64,000 nucleotides of DNA from Listeria monocytogenes (GTDB lineage Bacteria > Bacillota > Bacilli > Lactobacillales > Listeriaceae), in contig NZ_LT906436.1 in assembly GCF_900187225.1 (NCBI RefSeq), positions 744,001 to 808,000 of the forward strand. Reading direction: 5' to 3'. The position numbers were made by a program, and so were the translations under genes. Positions 10,526 to 18,666 of the stretch are shown here, in pieces. Position 1 is the stretch's first letter. Each line of letters begins with the position of its first letter. The notes below the pieces were generated by a model. The model was not told where the DNA came from and did no database searches. It saw only the letters and a list, made by a program, of their open reading frames with translations.

Positions 10526-11226
10526 CAAAAATGATTACTTTTTATTTAAAACAAATCAGTCCTATTCTTTTGATTGGACTTGCAATTATCTTGGGGCTGA
10601 ACTTTCTGGGGTTCACGATGAATCTGCTAGAGGGAACGGATTTGCTTTTTAGAGCAATTCGAGGAACGACGGTGATAAGTTTAATTCTAGTTCTTATCAC
10701 TACTTGGAAAATCACGAAACTCGATACATCGAAAGAAAACGTAACACTTGCTTCTCTTTCTAGATTTTCAGAAACAAAGAAATTTTTCGGAAAACTATTT
10801 GCTGCTTATTTATCAGCAATTACTGTAATTTTACTTCAAAGTGCCTTTATTTGGTATTACGGTTTTGAAACAGGAAGAATCGAAGCAGGAGATGCGTTAT
10901 CATTTGTATCTGGAACGCTGATGATGTTTTTATTTATCGCCATGTTTGTTTGTTACTTTGTTATTCCGGTAGGGTGGTTAAAAGATCACGTGAAGGCGAG
11001 TTCCCTTCAGAAAGCAGCAGTTATTCTACTTCTCTTTGCTATCCTAATTGTCAATTTACTAGCTGAATACTACTTGCATATTTATAACAGTGCGGGGATC
11101 ATTTCCATTTTACCTAATGGACACTTTGATATTTCCCTTCTATCTATTATTTGGAATGTAGGATTATGTTCAGTGATTGCAGGCAGTTACATCTATATGA
11201 AATCTAAAAAAATGGATACTATTTGA
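10522..11226 (+). CDS. ABC transporter membrane subunit
   Basis: A 234-residue integral membrane protein with about six hydrophobic segments (around 12-32, 45-63, 90-112, 130-152, 165-185 and 205-225). No family motif is recognised beyond an ABC-2-like membrane profile. ATGA overlap with the upstream ATPase gene and 14-bp spacing to the next ABC gene place it in the YtrA-type operon. It presumably forms the pore for the ATPase at 9836-10525. Confidence 0.82.
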   Translation: MTKMITFYLKQISPILLIGLAIILGLNFLGFTMNLLEGTDLLFRAIRGTTVISLILVLITTWKITKLDTSKENVTLASLSRFSETKKFFGKLFAAYLSAITVILLQSAFIWYYGFETGRIEAGDALSFVSGTLMMFLFIAMFVCYFVIPVGWLKDHVKASSLQKAAVILLLFAILIVNLLAEYYLHIYNSAGIISILPNGHFDISLLSIIWNVGLCSVIAGSYIYMKSKKMDTI

Positions 11227-11240
11227 AAGTAGGAGAATAA

Positions 11241-13241
11241 ATGTTAGAAGTTAAACACCTTAAAAAATCTTATAAGTTAGGAAAGAAAAACGAAACACCA
11301 GTTTTGAAAGATATTAATGTGACCATTCAAGACGGAGAATTTGCAGCAATTATAGGAAAAAGTGGTAGTGGGAAGTCTACGTTGCTAAATATTATTAGTG
11401 GACTTGACACTGATTATGAAGGGAAAGTTTTATACAACGGGGAGGATTTACAGGATATTGATTTAGATGCATATCATTTTAATCACATCGGCTTTATTTT
11501 TCAAAGCTTTCATCTAGTCAATCATATGTCTGTCGTTGAAAATGTAAAAGTTCCTTTATATTTGAATCCTGAATTATCAGAAAGCAATCGAAACGCGAGA
11601 GCACTTGATTTGCTGAAACAAGTTGGTCTAGAAGACTTTGCTAGCAAAAAACCAACACAACTATCTGGTGGACAAAAGCAAAGGGTTGCCATTGCAAGGT
11701 CTCTCGCTAATAATCCAGATATGATTATAGCAGATGAACCAACTGGAGCATTGGATAGCGTTACTTCAGATGAAATTATTAAACTGCTTAAGGATTTGGC
11801 AGCAAAAGATACAACCGTAATAGTTGTAACCCATGATTTAAACATTGCAGACCAAACCGATGCGGTATTACGACTAGCAGATGGAGAAGTAATTTCATTT
11901 GAAAGAAAAAAAGAGGTTGTCCAAAAAGTTACCCACAAAAATGAAAAAAAGTTAAGACTAAACTGGTGGGCTACTGCAAAAATTTCTTTTAAAAGTTTTT
12001 TCAATAGAAAATTCCGGAATTTACTTGTAGCACTTGGAACCTCGATTGGCATTATCGCTATTTTATTAGCATTTGGACTTGGAAATGGAGTGAATCAAAG
12101 TCTTTCAAAGATTTTTGGTACAACTTTTTCACCCAATCAGATTACGACTTATTATAAAGAAGATGGTGGCTCGAAATCACCTGAACCTACCACTCCATTA
12201 ACGAGTAGTGAAATTAAGAAAATTAAGCAACTGTATGAAGATGAAAATATTACAGAAATATATGAACGCACTACTGTCCAAGGAATTAAGTTTGAATACG
12301 ATGGCGAATATTTAAAAGGTATTTCTGGTGAAATGCAAGAAGCCAACTTTAAGCCATCACGCTATGAGGATTTAACTGTCAAAGATGAGTATCTTCTAAG
12401 CGGGAAAATGGTAACAAGTGATGAAACCGGAGCAGTTATCCCGTCAAGTGTAGCAAAAGCAATTCTTGGAAAAAAGGATTCTGATGAATTAACAAAAAGT
12501 GACGGTGATAAACTGATTAGTAAAAAAATAACCTTAGTTTATGCCGGAAGAAATAGTGACACAAAAAATACGGTCAAAATAGAAACAACCATTTCTGGTA
12601 TTACAAATCCATCTAAAGAAGGTTTTGCTAGAGGATTTGATGTTTCCACAAAAACAATGAACGACTTTATTAAAACGACCGGTATTGAAAAACCGATTTT
12701 ATCTGTAGATGCATTCACAAAAACGACAGCAGAAGCAGAAGAAATCGTTGAGAAATATGAGGATAACAAAGATTGGGCGAATTATTCGATTACAAACGCG
12801 AATGCTTTCGTAGATACATTTAGCCAGTTTACCGATATTATTGTGTACTTGATTGCCTTTATTGCAGGTCTTTCACTTGCAGTAGCTGGCGTGATGATTG
12901 CTATTGTGCTTTATATCGGTGTGGTGGAACGAACAAGAGAAATCGGTGTATTCCGAGCAATTGGTTATCGTAAACGCCATATTCGCGGACTTTTCATGAT
13001 GGAAGCAAGTTATATTATTATTTTAGCTAATGTGCTATCAAGTCTTGTCGCTGTGACAATTGCAAAAATAGCTAGTCCCATTTTAGAAACGAAAATTGGC
13101 TTTGAAGATATGATTCATATTTCGTTCTGGAATTTCCTTGTTACACTCGCAATAACAATAACAATTGGCTTTATTTTCTCGATTTATCCAAGTAATAAAG
13201 CAGCAAAATTAGATGCAGCAGAAGCTTTAAGATCAGAATGA
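11241..13241 (+). CDS. MacB-type ABC transporter: fused ATPase and FtsX-like permease
   Basis: A 666-residue fusion. The ATPase (about 1-225) has Walker A GKSGSGKST, signature LSGGQKQRVAIARS and Walker B MIIADEPTGALDS. A basic linker leads to a membrane helix near 262-285, a large extracytoplasmic domain (about 290-525) and three C-terminal helices of an FtsX domain (about 530-655). This is the MacB/mechanotransmission layout, usually linked to export of peptides or antibiotics or to envelope stress, rather than classical transport across the bilayer. It follows the ABC-2-like pair in the same operon and precedes a membrane-anchored small protein. Confidence 0.92.
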   Translation: MLEVKHLKKSYKLGKKNETPVLKDINVTIQDGEFAAIIGKSGSGKSTLLNIISGLDTDYEGKVLYNGEDLQDIDLDAYHFNHIGFIFQSFHLVNHMSVVENVKVPLYLNPELSESNRNARALDLLKQVGLEDFASKKPTQLSGGQKQRVAIARSLANNPDMIIADEPTGALDSVTSDEIIKLLKDLAAKDTTVIVVTHDLNIADQTDAVLRLADGEVISFERKKEVVQKVTHKNEKKLRLNWWATAKISFKSFFNRKFRNLLVALGTSIGIIAILLAFGLGNGVNQSLSKIFGTTFSPNQITTYYKEDGGSKSPEPTTPLTSSEIKKIKQLYEDENITEIYERTTVQGIKFEYDGEYLKGISGEMQEANFKPSRYEDLTVKDEYLLSGKMVTSDETGAVIPSSVAKAILGKKDSDELTKSDGDKLISKKITLVYAGRNSDTKNTVKIETTISGITNPSKEGFARGFDVSTKTMNDFIKTTGIEKPILSVDAFTKTTAEAEEIVEKYEDNKDWANYSITNANAFVDTFSQFTDIIVYLIAFIAGLSLAVAGVMIAIVLYIGVVERTREIGVFRAIGYRKRHIRGLFMMEASYIIILANVLSSLVAVTIAKIASPILETKIGFEDMIHISFWNFLVTLAITITIGFIFSIYPSNKAAKLDAAEALRSE

Positions 13242-13269
13242 CCCAACTAACAGAAAAGAGGAATTTAAC

Positions 13270-13773
13270 ATGAAAAAACCACTAAAAATCAGCTTAATCG
13301 TCGTAGGAATCGCCGTAGTCATATTTGCAGGAGTGATGCTATCCTACCGTTTTATTAAATCAATGGATGTTACTGAAAATGCTGAAATAAATAAATCAGC
13401 TACAGGAGATCATGTATTACTTGCAACTCAAGGTAGTAAATTCAAAGACAGTGTAATGGACCAAGTGAAAAAAGACATGGAAGGCAAAAACGTGCATGTT
13501 TCCATTATCGATACAACAAAATTAGACAAAGTAAAAGCAGATGATTATGACAAAGTAGTTCTATTCACTACAGTGCAGTCCGATGATATCCCAGAAAACG
13601 TATCGACTTTTATGAATGATAATAAAGATAAAAGTATCCATATTGCGGTAACAGCAGATTCTGGCCGTTGGGATGATAAACCGAAAGATATTGATGCAAT
13701 TTCCGAAGCATCGAAAGCAGAAAACAAACAAGATTTCGTGGACGATTTGACAAAAGCAATCGTGGCGGAATAA
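13270..13773 (+). CDS. Membrane-anchored flavodoxin-like protein, function unknown
   Basis: A 167-residue protein with one N-terminal membrane helix (about 7-28) and a soluble outer domain. The domain alternates strands and helices (HVLLATQGSKFKDSVMDQV, DKVVLFTTV, IHIAVTADSG) in a flavodoxin-like order, but no FMN-binding loop is clear. It ends the YtrA-type ABC operon, 28 bp after the MacB-type gene, and may be an accessory subunit of that exporter. No named family is recognised. Confidence 0.7.
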   Translation: MKKPLKISLIVVGIAVVIFAGVMLSYRFIKSMDVTENAEINKSATGDHVLLATQGSKFKDSVMDQVKKDMEGKNVHVSIIDTTKLDKVKADDYDKVVLFTTVQSDDIPENVSTFMNDNKDKSIHIAVTADSGRWDDKPKDIDAISEASKAENKQDFVDDLTKAIVAE

Positions 13774-13860
13774 GACTAACAGAAACACCCATCCTTAGGC
13801 AGTGGCTCATAAGGAAGTAAATGAACTTATTGATAGTGACAGCTAACAAACAGATAATGT

Positions 13861-13908
13861 AAAAGCGTAATATGATGGAATTAAAATTCCTCGTATTGCG
13901 CTTTTATT
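13861..13908 (+). terminator. Terminator of the YtrA-type ABC operon
   Basis: AAAAGCGTAATA (13861-13872) pairs with TATTGCGCTTTT (13894-13905) with one G-U pair; an inner GAATT/AATTC stem adds stability, and a T-rich tail follows. It lies about 90 bp after the last gene of the operon. Confidence 0.8.
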
Positions 13909-13943
13909 TTTTGACTTATTTTTCTAATTCGCGATAAAATCTT

Positions 13944-13999
13944 CCGTTATCCGTTATCCGTTATCCGTTATCCGTTATCCGTTATCCGTTATCCGTTGT
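13944..13999. repeat. Seven-bp tandem repeat, CCGTTAT x7 plus one imperfect copy
   Basis: Seven exact head-to-tail copies of CCGTTAT occupy 13944-13992; an eighth, CCGTTGT, ends at 13999. The array lies between the ABC operon terminator and the TAG stop (14010-14012) of a minus-strand reading frame. Seven is not a multiple of three, so copy-number change would shift any frame reading through it, although no intact gene does here. Confidence 0.95.
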
Positions 14000-14009
14000 C
14001 TTTTCTTTG

Positions 14010-14261
14010 CTAAGTAATTGCTATCAGTAAAATAACTATTATCAGGAATATGCTGGAAACGAGCAATCTGAAATTTCTAAGGGTAGTAATTCCTTTTAAT
14101 TCTTTTTCTGCCAATTTATTTAGTAATGTTGAATAGTCTTCGCGATTTTTTTTAACCTCTTCAACAATTGTAGTGGTACTAATTCCAAAATTTAGTTTCG
14201 TTTTTTCATTGGTGAAATAATAGCAAATGATGATTATGATGGAAATACAACAGTATTTCAT
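14010..14261 (-). CDS. Possible small two-helix membrane protein or gene remnant
   Basis: An 83-residue frame with a hydrophobic N terminus (about 4-15), a charged helical middle (EEVKKNREDYSTLLNKLAEKE) and a C-terminal membrane helix (about 64-82). This composition looks like real protein rather than chance. The only ATG, at 14261, lacks a ribosome site and overlaps a plus-strand remnant, so the start may be an artefact of rearrangement. The stop lies 10 bp from the heptamer array. Function unknown. Confidence 0.35.
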   Translation of the reverse strand: MKYCCISIIIIICYYFTNEKTKLNFGISTTTIVEEVKKNREDYSTLLNKLAEKELKGITTLRNFRLLVSSIFLIIVILLIAIT

Positions 14262-14666
14262 ATTATTAACATTGAGACCTTAGTAACAAGTAACTTCCTC
14301 TTTGAAAATAAAGATGGTAAAAATATGTATCAATCATTAAGTAACATAATAATAAACTTGCAAGCAAATAAGGATTTATTGTTACAGCAAGATAATGAAG
14401 TTGATAGAATTAAATCTATTTTACCGCTTGTGGTTGCTAGGAACAGTATTATTGAAACATTAGGTAGAAATCCAGTTTGGGGTATTTCATTAACTGATGA
14501 TGTGAACAACTTAAAGATTGATAATCAACTAGTTACTGAAGTTATTCCGTTTGATTGGAACAACGAAACATTGTACCTATGCTACTTTAGTGGCCTGGAA
14601 AGTAGTAATAGTCCTAGTGAGATGGGAATAAGTTTTCAGTTAGTAAATATTTTTTCTTTGTCATAA
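14196..14666 (+). pseudogene. 5'-truncated gene remnant, family unknown
   Basis: The plus-strand frame is open from just after a TAG at 14193 to the stop at 14666, 156 codons. The first ATG (14325) is internal and has no ribosome site. The part before it (encoding IIANDDYDGNTTVFHIIN and on) has the same protein-like composition as the part after it. No usable start codon exists at its left edge, and it overlaps the minus-strand frame. This looks like the 3' part of a gene whose beginning was lost. I do not recognise the family. Confidence 0.5.
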
Positions 14667-14772
14667 AACCTATTATATGTAAAATAAAACATTTTTTATG
14701 TCAAATATATTTTACGTAATGTAAAGCAGATGCTATGATAAATTTACAAACAAAAGAAAAGGAGCATGTTTT

Positions 14773-15060
14773 ATGGAAATGAACGCTAGTTTTATTGGGT
14801 TATATGCAATTACAGTCTATTATCTGTATGGGTATTTGGAAAAACGTGAACGGTTAGAGTGGTTGTTACTATTACCTGTTTTGATGGCACTTACTATAAC
14901 AATTACAAATACAAACGCTTATTATGAGAACATAGTGACGAATCCCTTAGAACAAAATATTGTAAGCTTTATCGCAAGTTTTATAATTTTGGCAGTATGT
15001 CTCACTATTCCAGTTAGTATTGTACTATTTTTCAGAAAAAGAAAAGGTGAGGTACAATGA
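14773..15060 (+). CDS. Small membrane protein, unknown
   Basis: A 95-residue protein with three hydrophobic segments (about 5-19, 27-45 and 65-88) and a basic tail RKRKGE. An AAAGGAG site lies 10 bp before the ATG. Its stop overlaps the start of the XRE regulator by 4 nt, so it is co-translated with the regulator and the following membrane protein. No family is recognised. The trio may form a small membrane-linked regulatory unit. Confidence 0.7.
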   Translation: MEMNASFIGLYAITVYYLYGYLEKRERLEWLLLLPVLMALTITITNTNAYYENIVTNPLEQNIVSFIASFIILAVCLTIPVSIVLFFRKRKGEVQ

Positions 15061-15263
15061 AAAATATTAAGATGAAAGTTGCTCGAGTGGAAAAGGATAT
15101 TTCACAGGAAGAGCTCGCAAAACTTATTCATGTGTCTAGGCAAACGATTAGTTCAGTGGAAGCGGGAAATTATAATCCCACGCTGAATTTATGTATTGCT
15201 ATTTGCAAGGCGTTAGGAAAAACGCTTGATGATTTATTTTGGGAGGAAGATGACAATGTTTAA
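15057..15263 (+). CDS. Small XRE-family DNA-binding protein (YozG-like)
   Basis: A 68-residue protein consisting almost entirely of one helix-turn-helix (ISQEELAKLIHVSRQTISSVE at about 15-35), followed by the conserved NPTLNLCIAICKALGKTLDDLFW tail of small Firmicute regulators. It sits between two membrane-protein genes with overlapping starts and stops (ATGA upstream, 8-nt overlap downstream). Such proteins usually repress their own operon, often with the neighbouring membrane protein as modulator. Regulation of this trio is inference. Confidence 0.85.
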   Translation: MKNIKMKVARVEKDISQEELAKLIHVSRQTISSVEAGNYNPTLNLCIAICKALGKTLDDLFWEEDDNV

Positions 15264-15771
15264 GAATTTATTTAAAAAGCCGAAAATGAAGGATGAAATG
15301 CTTGAAATGAAGCAAAATCAATACGGCGCACGAGCTTTTAATATGATGATTATAATAGTAGCAATCGTTATACTTATCAAAGCAGTGGTATTAGAAGCGA
15401 GCATCAGTGAGCTTTGGGTTGAATTATTATTGCTCATCGTTGGTGGTGGCTATTATTTTTACTCAGTGCTGAAAAACAATGTTCCATTTATGCCAACAAT
15501 TTCGCTGAAACAAACAATCAGATTGGTTTTCTTGATATCAGCGATTTTCGGTATAAGCGTTGGTATCCGCAATGTCTTTTTCCTTTACGCAGATAATATG
15601 TCGGGAACCGAATTGAGTTATCAAATGATGATGTTTTTCTTTATTAGCTTGTTTACTGCAATTGGGAGTGGTGTTATATTTGGTGCCTTAGCTTATTGCT
15701 TATACCAATTATCGAAATGGCAAGAAAAAAATATTATGAAAAAAATTGAAGTAGAAAATGCTGAAGATTAA
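15256..15771 (+). CDS. Membrane protein partner of the small XRE regulator
   Basis: A 171-residue protein with a basic N terminus and four hydrophobic segments (about 27-47, 53-72, 88-108 and 122-145), ending in a charged helix. A longer frame begins at 15226, inside the regulator gene, but GGGAGGA at 15241-15247 selects ATG 15256. The size and order (XRE gene, then a four-helix protein) resemble a common Firmicute pair of unknown role. No enzyme motif is visible. Confidence 0.75.
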   Translation: MFKNLFKKPKMKDEMLEMKQNQYGARAFNMMIIIVAIVILIKAVVLEASISELWVELLLLIVGGGYYFYSVLKNNVPFMPTISLKQTIRLVFLISAIFGISVGIRNVFFLYADNMSGTELSYQMMMFFFISLFTAIGSGVIFGALAYCLYQLSKWQEKNIMKKIEVENAED

Positions 15772-15794
15772 AAATAAGAGAAGTCCTGAATAAG

Positions 15795-16122
15795 ATGGAA
15801 TTATTTTACTGCAACTGGAAATTGTTTGGATATTGCCAAGTGGTTTGACAATGCTGAACTTTATTCAATTTCACAAGTTTTAAAAGAAAATGCGGCTCGC
15901 TTTGAAGACGATTGTATTGGAATTATTTTTCCTTGTTATAATTTTACCGCATCTCGCATGGTTTGCGAGTTTATTGAGAGAATACAATTAGTTAGTCAAT
16001 ACATTTTTGTTATTGTCACTTATAGTAATACGGCGCTAATGTGCGCCTCTACCGAACTATATGAACACTTCCTTATGAGCAGCTACCATTTGGTGGGTGT
16101 TTTTTGGAAAATAAATCCATAA
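15795..16122 (+). pseudogene. Frameshifted, truncated flavodoxin/EFR1-like gene
   Basis: The ATG at 15795 opens a frame that stops quickly. Shifting frame gives YFTATGNCLDIAKWF, the FMN phosphate-binding loop of EFR1-type flavodoxin/ferredoxin proteins (usually YFSATGNS). The frame continues through CIGIIFPCYNF and QYIFVIVTYSNT, also typical of that family, and then diverges and stops at 16122. The iron-sulfur half is absent. The start is therefore out of frame and the C-terminal part is missing, so the gene is broken. Confidence 0.7.
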
Positions 16123-16137
16123 CAGCTTTCTCCTTTC

Positions 16138-16151
16138 GTAACCACGGTTAC
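16138..16151. promoter_or_regulatory. Crp/Fnr-like palindrome GTAACCACGGTTAC
   Basis: A perfect 6-bp inverted repeat with a 2-bp centre, about 66 bp before the hydrolase start. It matches 12 of 14 positions of the palindrome at 17864-17877. The 14-bp size equals that of PrfA and Fnr boxes, so the Crp/Fnr regulator encoded between the two sites is the likely binder. Confidence 0.6.
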
Positions 16152-16217
16152 AGACGAAATCACAAAAGCTATCTATACTAAAGTTAGATTTTAGATAAAT
16201 TAGAGGAGATGGTCATA

Positions 16218-17054
16218 ATGAGCGTTTTAAACATTGAAGGAGCAAAATTATCGTATCAGAAAGTCGGACAAGGTCCTATTCTTATTTTTATACCGGGAGC
16301 AAATGGAACTGGAGATATCTTTTTACCACTGGCAGAGCAATTGAAAACATCTTTTTCTGTTGTAATGGTAGATCGTCGTGGGTATGGGGACAGTGAGTTA
16401 ACAGCAGCTATACCGGAGCGCGCTAGTCATGCATATGATGATTACCGAGTGACTAGAGATGCTGCTGATATTGCTGCACTCGCAAAAGCGTTAAGCGACG
16501 TGCCTGTTTATATTTTAGGGTCAAGCTCGGGTTCGATTGTTGCTATGCATGTCTTGAAAAATCATTCAGAAGTTGTTAAAAAAATCGCTTTTCACGAGCC
16601 GCCAATCAATACATTCTTACCAGATTCGGAAATGTGGCAAGAAGCGAATGAAAAGATTGTACAAACTGCCCTAACTAAAAATATGGCAGAAGCAATGCAA
16701 CTTTTTGGCGAAACACTTCATATTGCCCCCATTGACGCAGAAAGCATGTCGAAACCAGCCGTAACAATAGACGAAGTGACAAAAGATTCAACCACGCAAC
16801 AAATGAAATACTGGTTCACTTATGAAATCCGCCAATATACTAGCTCTAATATATCTTTAGACGATTTCAAACCATATGTTCATCAGATTACGTTACTTAA
16901 TGGTACCGATTCAAAAGGCTCATTCCCACAAGATGTTAATGCCTTTATAGCCAAACAACTCGGATTAACTATCGTGGATATTCCAGGCGGTCATTTAGGT
17001 TATATTCAAAAACCAGCCGGATTCGCTAAAGTACTTTTATCAATCTGGGGATAG
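16218..17054 (+). CDS. Alpha/beta hydrolase
   Basis: A 278-residue alpha/beta-fold hydrolase. The oxyanion region is [11 protein letters not shown], the nucleophile elbow is GSSSGS (Ser near residue 100) and the catalytic His is in GGHLGYI near the C terminus. It lacks a signal peptide. The substrate is unknown; an esterase or haloperoxidase-like role is typical. ATG 16209 abuts the GAGGAG site, so ATG 16218 is preferred. A 14-bp palindrome lies upstream, and the Crp/Fnr gene follows after a terminator. Confidence 0.87.
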   Translation: MSVLNIEGAKLSYQKVGQGPILIFIPGANGTGDIFLPLAEQLKTSFSVVMVDRRGYGDSELTAAIPERASHAYDDYRVTRDAADIAALAKALSDVPVYILGSSSGSIVAMHVLKNHSEVVKKIAFHEPPINTFLPDSEMWQEANEKIVQTALTKNMAEAMQLFGETLHIAPIDAESMSKPAVTIDEVTKDSTTQQMKYWFTYEIRQYTSSNISLDDFKPYVHQITLLNGTDSKGSFPQDVNAFIAKQLGLTIVDIPGGHLGYIQKPAGFAKVLLSIWG

Positions 17055-17061
17055 AAATAAC

Positions 17062-17097
17062 AAATTCTGCTAAAGGTTAAATTTAGCAGAATTTTTT
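17062..17097 (+). terminator. Terminator of the alpha/beta hydrolase gene
   Basis: AAATTCTGCTAAA (17062-17074) pairs perfectly with TTTAGCAGAATTT (17082-17094), and a T-run follows. The 13-bp stem directly follows the hydrolase stop codon. Confidence 0.9.
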
Positions 17098-17179
17098 TGA
17101 TGTAGTCGTAATTGCTATTTGGAAGAAAGTGGTCTATGCTTATCGTGAAAAGTAACTTTCATTTAAGAGGAGAAGCAAA

Positions 17180-17860
17180 ATGAACATTCGAACTGAACTG
17201 CAAAATAGCCAATTATGCGAAGGTATAACAGAAGCTCAATTAACCGAACTGATGAACAAAATTACGGTTAAAGAGAAGCACTATAAAAATAATGAAATTT
17301 TATTTTATACAGATGAAGTAACGAAAGTATATATTTTAGTTAAAGGAAATGCGGCTATTGCTAAAAATACAAGTAGCGGTAAGCGAATTCTAGGTAAAAA
17401 TGTCACAGAACCTGGGGAACTGGCTGGGGAGATTTATTATTTCTCGCATCGTAATCCATTTTGGGACTACGCGATCGTGCTTGAACCGACAACAGTACTA
17501 GAAATTAGCGGAATTGACCAAGGAACTCTTCAAACCTTAGATTTAGCTTTACAAAACCAACTATTAGTCAATTTATTAAAAAGTGTTACTAGAAAATTTG
17601 AATATATAGGTGAAAAGGTACGAATGGTTTCAGAAGACTCTGTTCGTGCAAAAATAAGCAATTATTTATTTGGCATCCAAGACGATGATGGCAGTATCGA
17701 ATTAACAGAAACAAGAGAAGAAATTGCCGACTATCTTGATATTACAAGACCTTCACTTTCGAGAGAACTTGGCAGAATGCAAAAAGAAAATATTATTCGT
17801 ATCGAAGGAAGTAGCGTTATTATTTTAGATGCGATTATATTTGATACTTTTATTGAGTAA
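17180..17860 (+). CDS. Crp/Fnr-family (PrfA-like) regulator
   Basis: A 226-residue regulator: N-terminal beta-roll sensor (about 20-120), dimer helix (about 125-150) and winged helix (about 165-220) with EEIADYLDITRPSLSREL as recognition region. No Fnr-type cysteine cluster is present. The flanking hydrolase and SnoaL-like genes each carry a GTAACCANNGTTAC palindrome, making them likely targets. By position it would match lmo0753, which I recall being linked to L-rhamnose use; that is memory, not evidence here. The start follows AAGAGGAG. Confidence 0.88.
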   Translation: MNIRTELQNSQLCEGITEAQLTELMNKITVKEKHYKNNEILFYTDEVTKVYILVKGNAAIAKNTSSGKRILGKNVTEPGELAGEIYYFSHRNPFWDYAIVLEPTTVLEISGIDQGTLQTLDLALQNQLLVNLLKSVTRKFEYIGEKVRMVSEDSVRAKISNYLFGIQDDDGSIELTETREEIADYLDITRPSLSRELGRMQKENIIRIEGSSVIILDAIIFDTFIE

Positions 17861-17863
17861 CTA

Positions 17864-17877
17864 GTAACCAGCGTTAC
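17864..17877. promoter_or_regulatory. Crp/Fnr-like palindrome GTAACCAGCGTTAC
   Basis: A 5-bp perfect inverted repeat with a 4-bp centre, directly after the Crp/Fnr stop codon and 63 bp before the SnoaL-like gene. It shares 12 of 14 bases with the site at 16138. Confidence 0.6.
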
Positions 17878-17940
17878 ATCTTTTCGTATGCGGTAATGGT
17901 AAGCTATTCGTATTAAAAGAATGAATACGGAGGAGATTAC

Positions 17941-18552
17941 ATGTTATTAACTAGAAACGAACCTTTTACCGCAGAAAAAATACAAGCAAAGGCAGACATC
18001 CTTGAGCTAGTTCAATTTGAACGATTTTGCCGCGATAATGCACTTTGGGACGCAATGGAAACCTGTTTTACAAAAGATTCAAACGTAAAAATTTCCTGGT
18101 TTCAAGGAACTGGGCATGGCTTTATTGAGGCATCAAAGAAAATGACCAACCCTGCGCCACATAAAATATACAATACCCAAGTTTGGATTAAGAACGACCG
18201 AGCTGTGGCGATAATGCAAGCCACTATCCAAACACGCACCATCATAAATGGAGTAGAAATGGAACTTAATTCTGACGCCAAATTAGTGACACGAGTAGAA
18301 CGAATCGATGGCAAATGGTACATTAATGCATTTGAAGGAGTTTATGAGAAAGACTCATTGATGCCAGTGGTTCCAAGTAAAAATGCTGATGTTCCTGCTG
18401 AGTTGTTAGCTAATTTTAGAAAAAGCTATGCTTGCCTAGCACTTTCATTAACATTAAACGGCTATGAGATTGATAATAATCTTCCCGGCATTGATCGCCC
18501 GGAGCAAGTGACTCAATTTTTCAAAGAAGCTGATGAGTGGTTGCTCCAATAA
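17941..18552 (+). CDS. SnoaL/NTF2-like domain protein, possible bile-tolerance factor BtlB
   Basis: A 203-residue soluble protein. Residues about 20-135 show the cone-shaped SnoaL_4/NTF2 pattern: a helical start (VQFERFCRDNALWDAMETCF), then strands with KISWFQGTGHGFIEAS and DGKWYINAFEGVYEKD. Relatives are ketosteroid-isomerase-like enzymes or dehydratases; the catalytic residues are not certain. It stands alone between a Crp-type palindrome and a terminator. By position it may be the gene named btlB (bile tolerance) in L. monocytogenes; I recall this and could not check it. Confidence 0.75.
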   Translation: MLLTRNEPFTAEKIQAKADILELVQFERFCRDNALWDAMETCFTKDSNVKISWFQGTGHGFIEASKKMTNPAPHKIYNTQVWIKNDRAVAIMQATIQTRTIINGVEMELNSDAKLVTRVERIDGKWYINAFEGVYEKDSLMPVVPSKNADVPAELLANFRKSYACLALSLTLNGYEIDNNLPGIDRPEQVTQFFKEADEWLLQ

Positions 18553-18594
18553 TTTAAAAAGGATAGCTAGTTTTTACTAGCTATCCTTTTTAAA
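18553..18594. terminator. Symmetric terminator after the SnoaL-like gene
   Basis: An 18-bp perfect inverted repeat (18553-18570 with 18577-18594, core AAAAAGGATAGCTAG) with a 6-nt loop. The stem's own outer end supplies the T-run. Confidence 0.9.
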
Positions 18595-18666
18595 TGAAGG
18601 AGTCTCATTTTAAAATATGCTATACTTAGTGAAATATAAACCTCATGAAACGGTAGGTGGTTGTCA

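Noticed and set aside
11522-12052. A 176-codon minus-strand frame inside the MacB-type gene
   Set aside because: It lies opposite conserved ATPase motifs, has no ribosome site, and its composition is that of a shadow frame.
13545-13849. Three short minus-strand frames over the end of the flavodoxin-like gene
   Set aside because: All are opposite the real gene and its downstream region, with no ribosome sites.
13944-13999. CCGTTAT array as a CRISPR array
   Set aside because: The units are 7 bp with no spacers and no cas genes; it is a simple tandem repeat.
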